DNA of 64,000 bases from Datisca glomerata. Its lineage: Eukaryota > Streptophyta > Magnoliopsida > Cucurbitales > Datiscaceae. The stretch is taken from assembly GCA_003255025.1 (NCBI GenBank), contig QANY01005074.1, positions 115,252 to 179,251 of the forward strand, read 5' to 3'. A program made the translations under genes and the position numbers. Shown here piece after piece: positions 59,986 to 64,000 of the stretch (positions are counted from its first letter, which is position 1; every line of letters begins with the position of its first letter). Under the pieces are notes generated by a model. The model did no database searches and was not told the DNA's origin. It worked only from the letters and a program-made list of their open reading frames with translations.

Positions 59986-60570
59986 GAGTGTGTGTGTGAT
60001 AGAGAGAGAGAATGAGGGAGAGATGGATAGATAGATGGATAGAGAGAGCGATAAAGAGACAGAGTGTGTGTGTCTATCAGTGAGGGATTGAGAAAATGAG
60101 TGAGTGAGAGATACATAGATAGATAGAGAGAGAGAGTGAGAGAGGGAGAGAGAGAAAATGAGAAAGCGAGAGAGGGATAGAGAGTGATGAGAGCGAGAGA
60201 GAGCGAGATAAGAGAAAGAGAGAGTGTGAGAGAGAGAGCGAGCGAGAGAAAGAGAGAGAGTGTGGGTGTGTGTATGAATGAGGGATTGAGAAAATGAGAG
60301 AGTGAGAGATACATAGATAGGTAGAGAGAGTGTGAGAGAGGGAGAGAGATAACGAGAAAGCGTGAGAGGGACAAAAAGTGAGGGGAGGGAGAGAGAGAGA
60401 TAAGAGAAAGAGGGTGTGTGTGAGAGAGAGAGAGAAAGAGAGAGAGTGTGAGAGAGAGAGAGACGAGAGAGAGAGTGAGAGAGTGGGAGAGAAAGAAATA
60501 GAGAGAGACAGAGATAGAGAGAGACAGAGATAACGGGAAAGCGAAAGAGAGACAGAGAGTGAGGGGGAGG

Positions 60571-60575
60571 GATAG
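60571..60575. other. Junction between GA array and 169-bp satellite
   Basis: The GA word gacagagagtgaggggga, which elsewhere continues into more GA sequence (about 47,880 and 58,051), is cut after gaggga. The next bases are tagtacatgacatgcc, the satellite text. No gap character, no intervening unique sequence and no target-site duplication is visible. The exact breakpoint is uncertain by a few bases because ga and agtac overlap in phase. Confidence 0.9.
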
Positions 60576-60740
60576 TACATGACATGCCGAAAAGATCCAC
60601 GTTGAGACAAGTTTGTCTAGTTTGGACCTAAACACGTTCCATTGAGTCTTTTGACACCGTACGACACTAGACACACCTAAAATGGCGGCAAAACCAAATT
60701 CTTATCCCAAATGTGTAGTGGGTGTCAAAAGTAAGTTCAA

Positions 60741-60882
60741 GTACATGTCATGCCCAAAAAGAGCCAAGTTTAGCCAAGTTCATCTGGTTTGAGCCTAAAC
60801 ACATCCCTACAAGCACCTAATACGGCCACAACTCTCCAAATTCTTATCTCAAACGTGTATTCGGTGTCAAAAGTCAGTTCAA
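60741..60882 (+). repeat. Shortened satellite monomer (142 bp)
   Basis: About 28 bases are missing between aaacacatccc and tacaagcacctaa, removing the part that normally reads attgggtctttttgactc and the bases after it. The rest of the unit is in phase. Confidence 0.9.
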
Positions 60883-61894
60883 GTGCATGTCATAAAAAAT
60901 GATCCAAATTTGATCAAGTTCATCTAGTTTGGGCCAAAACTCATCCCATTGGGTCTTTTTGACTCCGTATGGAATTAGAAACATATAAAACAGCCACAAA
61001 ACCAAATTCTTATTATAAACATGTAGTGGGTGTCAAAAGTTAGTTCAAGTACATGTCATGCCCAAAAGAGCCAAGTTTAGTCAAGTCATCTATTTTGGGC
61101 CTAAACACGTCTCATTGGGTCTTTTTTACTCTATATGTCACTAGAAGTACCCAAAATAAAAAAACAACATTCCAAATTCTTATCCCAAACGTGTAGTGGG
61201 TGTCAAAAGTCAGTTCGAGTACATGCCACGCCTAAAAGAGCCAAGTTTAGCCAAGTTCATCTAGTGTGGTCTTACACACTTCCCATCGGGTCTTTTTTAC
61301 TCTGTTTGGGACTAGAAACCTCTAAAACGACCACAACACTCCAAATTTTTATCCCAAACATGCATTGGGCCTCAAAAGTTAGTTCGAGTACATTCCTTGC
61401 CCAAAATAGTAAAGTTTAGCCAAGCTCATCTAGTTTAGGCCAAAACACGTCCCATTGGGTCCTTTTGATTCCGTATGGCACTATAAGGACCTAAAATGAC
61501 AAAAAACTCTAAATTCTTATCCCGAAATGTGTATTAGGTGTCCAACGTCAGTTCTAGTACATGCCATGCGCAAAAGAGCCATGTTTAGTCAAGTTCATCT
61601 AGTTTTGGCCAAAACAAACCCCATTTGGTTTTTAGACTCCGTATGGCACTACAAGCGCCTAAAATGACCATAACACTCCAAATTCTTATCCCAAACGTGT
61701 ATTTGGTGTCAAAAGTCTGTTCGAGTACATGCCATGCCTAAAAGAGCAAAAATTTAGCCAAGTTTGTCTAGTTTGGGCCTAAACTCATCCCATTAGGTAT
61801 TTTTTACCCCGCATGGCAATAGATGAACCTAAAACAACCACAACCCTCCAAATTTTTATGCCAAACATGTATTGGGTGTCAAAATTTGGTTCAA

Positions 61895-62047
61895 GCACAT
61901 GCCATGCAAAAAACATCAAAATTTAGCAAAGTTCATCTAGCTTAGGCCTAAACACGTCCCATTGGGTTCCACTAGAAGCACATAAAATGACCACAACACT
62001 CCACGTTCTTATCCAAAATATATATTGGGTGTAAAAAGTCAGTTTGA
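61895..62047 (+). repeat. Shortened satellite monomer (153 bp)
   Basis: About 17 bases are missing after cccattgggt, where ttccactagaagcac follows directly. The ctttttgactccgtatgg stretch is lost. This overlaps the region deleted in the 142-bp unit, so the same part of the monomer was lost twice independently or is tolerant of loss. Confidence 0.9.
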
Positions 62048-62553
62048 CTGCTTGCCATGCCCAAAAGATCTAAGTTTAGCCAAGCTCATCTAGTTTGGGC
62101 CTAAATACGTCCCATTGGATCTTTTAAACTTCTTATAGTACTAGAAACACCTAAAACAACCACACCATTGCAAATTCTTATCCCAAACGTGTATTGGATG
62201 TTAAAAGTCAGTTTGATTGCATGACATGCCTAAAAGAGCAATGTTTAGCAAAGTTCATGTAGTTTGGGCCTAAACATGTCCCATTGCATCTTTTTAATCC
62301 TGTATGGTGCTAAAAGAACCTAAAATGACCACAACACTCCAAATTTTTATCCCTAACATTTATTGGGTGTCAAAAGTCAGTTCAAGTCCATGCATGCCCA
62401 AAAGATCCAAGTTTAGACAGGTTCATCTAGTTTATGCCTAAACACGTCCCATTGGGAATTTTTCACTCTGTATGGCACTAGAAGCACCTAAAATAACCAA
62501 AACATTCCAAATTCTTATCCAAAACGTGTAGTGGGTGTCAAAAGTCAGTTCGA

Positions 62554-62800
62554 GTACATGTTTTGCCCATAAAAGTCAAGTTTAGCCAAGTTTATCTAGC
62601 TTGGGCCTAACCATGTCTCATTGGGTCTTTTTGACTCCGTAGGGCACTACAAGCACCTAAAATGACCAGAACATTTAGTTTGCATAAACACATCCCATTG
62701 GGTCTTTTTGACTCTGTATGGCACTAGAAGCACTTAAAAGGACCACAACACTCTAAAATTCTTATCTTAAACGTGTATTGGGTGTCAAAAGTCAGTTTGA
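62554..62800 (+). repeat. Composite satellite unit (247 bp) from unequal exchange
   Basis: The unit runs normally to about 62,672 (aatgaccagaaca), then jumps to tttagtttgcataaacac, which corresponds to about monomer position 43-46. It then continues to the next anchor. The result is one monomer plus about 79 bases. This is the product expected from an out-of-register crossover or deletion between neighbouring monomers. Confidence 0.85.
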
Positions 62801-63640
62801 GTATATGCCATGCCCAAAAGAGCCAAGTTTAGCCAAGTTCATCTAGCTTGGGCCTAACCATGTTCCATTGGCTCTTTTTTACTCCGTATGGAATTTCAAG
62901 CACCTAAACTAACTAGAACACTACAAATTCTTAACCCAAATGTGTATTGGATGTCGAAAGTTAGTTCGAGTCATGTCATGCCCAAAAGAGAAAAATTTAG
63001 CCAAGTTAATATAGTTTGAGCCTAAACACGTCCCATTGGATCTTTTTGACTCCGTATGGCTGTACAAGCACTTAAAATGACCCCAACACTCTAAATTCTT
63101 ATCCCAAATGTGTATTGGGTGTCAAAAGTCAGTTTGAGTACATGCCATGCCCAAAAGAGCCAAGGTTAGCCAAGTTCATCAAGTTTGGGCCTAAACACGT
63201 CACATTGGGTCTTTTTGATTCTGATGGCACTAGAAGCACCTAAAACAACCACAACACTCCAACTTCTGATCCCCAACATGTATTGGGTTTCAAAAGTCAG
63301 TTTGAGTACATGCCATGCCCAAAAGAGTCAAGCTTAGCCAAATTCATCACGTTTGGGCCTAAACACGTCACATTGGGTCTTTTCGACTCTGACACTAAAA
63401 GAAACTAAAACGACCAACACACTCAAAATTATGATCCCAAACATGTATTGGGTGTCGAAAGTCAGTTCGAGTACATTCCATGTCCTAATGATCCAAGGTT
63501 TAGCAAGGTTTGTCTAGTTTGGATCTAAGCACGTCCCATTCAGTCTTTTTGACTCTGTATGGCAATACAAGCACCCAAAATGACCACAGCACACAAAATT
63601 ATTATCCCAAATGTGTATTGGATATCAAAATTCAGTACGA

Positions 63641-63798
63641 GTACATGCGATGCCCAAAAGAGCCAAGTTCGTCTAGTTTGGGCGTCAACACGTCCCATTG
63701 GATCTTTTTGACTCCGTATGGCCCTAAAAGCACCTAAAATGACCACAACACTCTAAATTCTTATCTAAATATGTATTGGGTGTCAAAAGTCAATTCAA
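63641..63798 (+). repeat. Shortened satellite monomer (158 bp)
   Basis: The monomer normally contains agccaagtt twice in a row (agccaagtttagccaagtt). Here only one copy remains before cgtctagtttggg. The loss of about 11 bases is therefore explained by slippage between the two internal direct repeats. Confidence 0.85.
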
Positions 63799-64000
63799 GT
63801 ACATGTCATGCCCATAAGAGCCAAATTTAGCCAAGTTCATCTAGTTAGAGCCTAAACACGTCCCACAGGGTCTTTTTGACTCTGTAAGGCACTAAAAGCC
63901 CCTAAAATGACAACAACACTCTAAATTATTATCCCAAATGTGTATTGGGTGTCAAAAGTCAGTTCGACTACATTTCATGCCCAAAAGAGCCAAGGTTAGC

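Larger units (their letters stand above)
1..60570 (+). repeat. Diverged GA-rich complex satellite array (purine strand = +)
   Basis: The + strand is almost entirely A and G. Two rows counted by hand (2,281-2,340 and 30,001-30,060) hold 10 and 4 pyrimidines out of 60. It is not a plain GA microsatellite: T and C occur in recurrent words such as ataacgggggagtgag, gagcgatag, gatagatagatag, aatgagggagtgagag and gaacgtgagagagac. These words recur in the same order at spacings from a few hundred bases to several kilobases, so the block behaves as a satellite with higher-order repeats. No CT-rich stretch appears on the + strand, so the orientation is constant. The left end lies outside the window. 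No genes are visible. Long open frames on the minus strand (Ser-Leu) and short ones on the plus strand (Arg-Glu) are compositional. Confidence 0.95.
57310..60570 (+). repeat. GA array, zone 5 (junction-proximal)
   Basis: This is the last part of the GA array before the satellite. Recurrent words are gacagagagtgaggggaggg (about 58,051, 58,558, 59,435 and 60,551), taacgagaaagcgagag (57,825, 58,535 and 60,351), gagggattgagaaaatgag (58,473, 59,332, 60,085 and 60,275) and agatagggagaagagag (58,762, 59,025). GT tracts precede the third word. No genes are visible. Confidence 0.6.
60571..64000 (+). repeat. ~169-bp tandem satellite array
   Basis: All units are head-to-tail. Using the gtacatgcc word or its aligned equivalent as anchor, units start at 60,575, 60,741, 60,883, 61,049, 61,219, 61,388, 61,557, 61,725, 61,895, 62,048, 62,217, 62,386, 62,554, 62,801, 62,970, 63,138, 63,306, 63,471, 63,641, 63,799 and 63,968. 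Sixteen of twenty intervals are 165-170 bases. Conserved words include agccaagtttagccaagttc, cgtcccattgggtctttttg, actccgtatggcactagaag and cgtgtattgggtgtcaaaag. Monomers differ from one another by frequent substitutions, so the array is not freshly homogenised. The length fits a nucleosome-sized plant-type satellite. I do not recognise the family. The array runs off the right edge, and no gene is visible in it. Confidence 0.96.

Noticed and set aside
1..60570. CRISPR-like alternation of repeats and spacers
   Set aside because: Neither repeats nor intervening sequences have constant length, the intervening sequences are themselves GA repeats, and no cas genes are present.
61135..61419. A 94-codon plus-strand open frame in the satellite (and 63,510-63,737 on plus, 63,540-63,746 on minus)
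   Set aside because: Each spans more than one satellite monomer. Neighbouring monomers have stops in the same phase and no protein family is recognisable.
60571..64000. Satellite region as a decayed transposon
   Set aside because: No terminal repeats, target-site duplication or coding remnants are seen, and the head-to-tail 169-bp periodicity explains the whole stretch.

Overview
The window contains no recognisable gene, RNA gene, transposon or CRISPR array. It is repetitive eukaryotic DNA of the kind found in constitutive heterochromatin. Two arrays meet at a sharp junction near 60,571. The organism cannot be named from the sequence. A flowering plant is my best guess, because the right-hand satellite has a nucleosome-sized 168-170 bp monomer with CAAAA-type words. 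This is an inference, and other eukaryotes are possible.

Positions 1-60,570 hold a complex, diverged satellite in which one strand is almost pure purine. The + strand is GA dinucleotide-like sequence interrupted by a limited vocabulary of words such as ataacgggggagtgag, gatagatagagagcgatag, aatgagggagtgagagatag and gaacgtgagagagacag. The strand bias never flips over 60 kb. The words recur in a fixed order within nested larger repeats. Examples are a pair of about 1.53 kb units (about 2,050-5,090), a 3.37-3.40 kb higher-order pair (11,340-14,400 and 14,708-17,797), a 260 bp tandem (about 20,380-20,840), a 487-497 bp tandem (about 24,945-25,930), and a macro-duplication of about 6.8 kb lying 13.2-14.1 kb apart (about 36.0-42.8 kb and 49.8-56.8 kb). 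Word usage drifts along the array, so it can be split into five zones. The array runs off the left edge of the window.

Two single N characters mark assembly joins. The N at 22,449 is flanked by two 811-bp direct copies that look identical (21,638-22,448 and 22,450-23,260). This is the signature of two contig ends whose overlap was not collapsed, so about 812 bp here is probably not real. The N at 58,265 sits inside a poly-G run of 38 G, which is also probably artefactual.

Positions 60,571-64,000 are a head-to-tail satellite of about 169 bp, with 20 anchor-to-anchor intervals and a partial unit at the right edge. Most intervals are 165-170 bp. Three are shortened by internal deletion and one is a composite left by unequal exchange. 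It shares no obvious sequence with the GA array. Both arrays show the same pattern of CG, TG and CA alternatives at equivalent positions, as expected for long-term cytosine methylation and deamination.

Very long open frames exist across the GA array on the minus strand because CT repeats read as Ser-Leu and contain no stop codons. They are not genes. The things worth following up are the architecture of the array, the junction, the assembly defects, and the identity of the satellite family.
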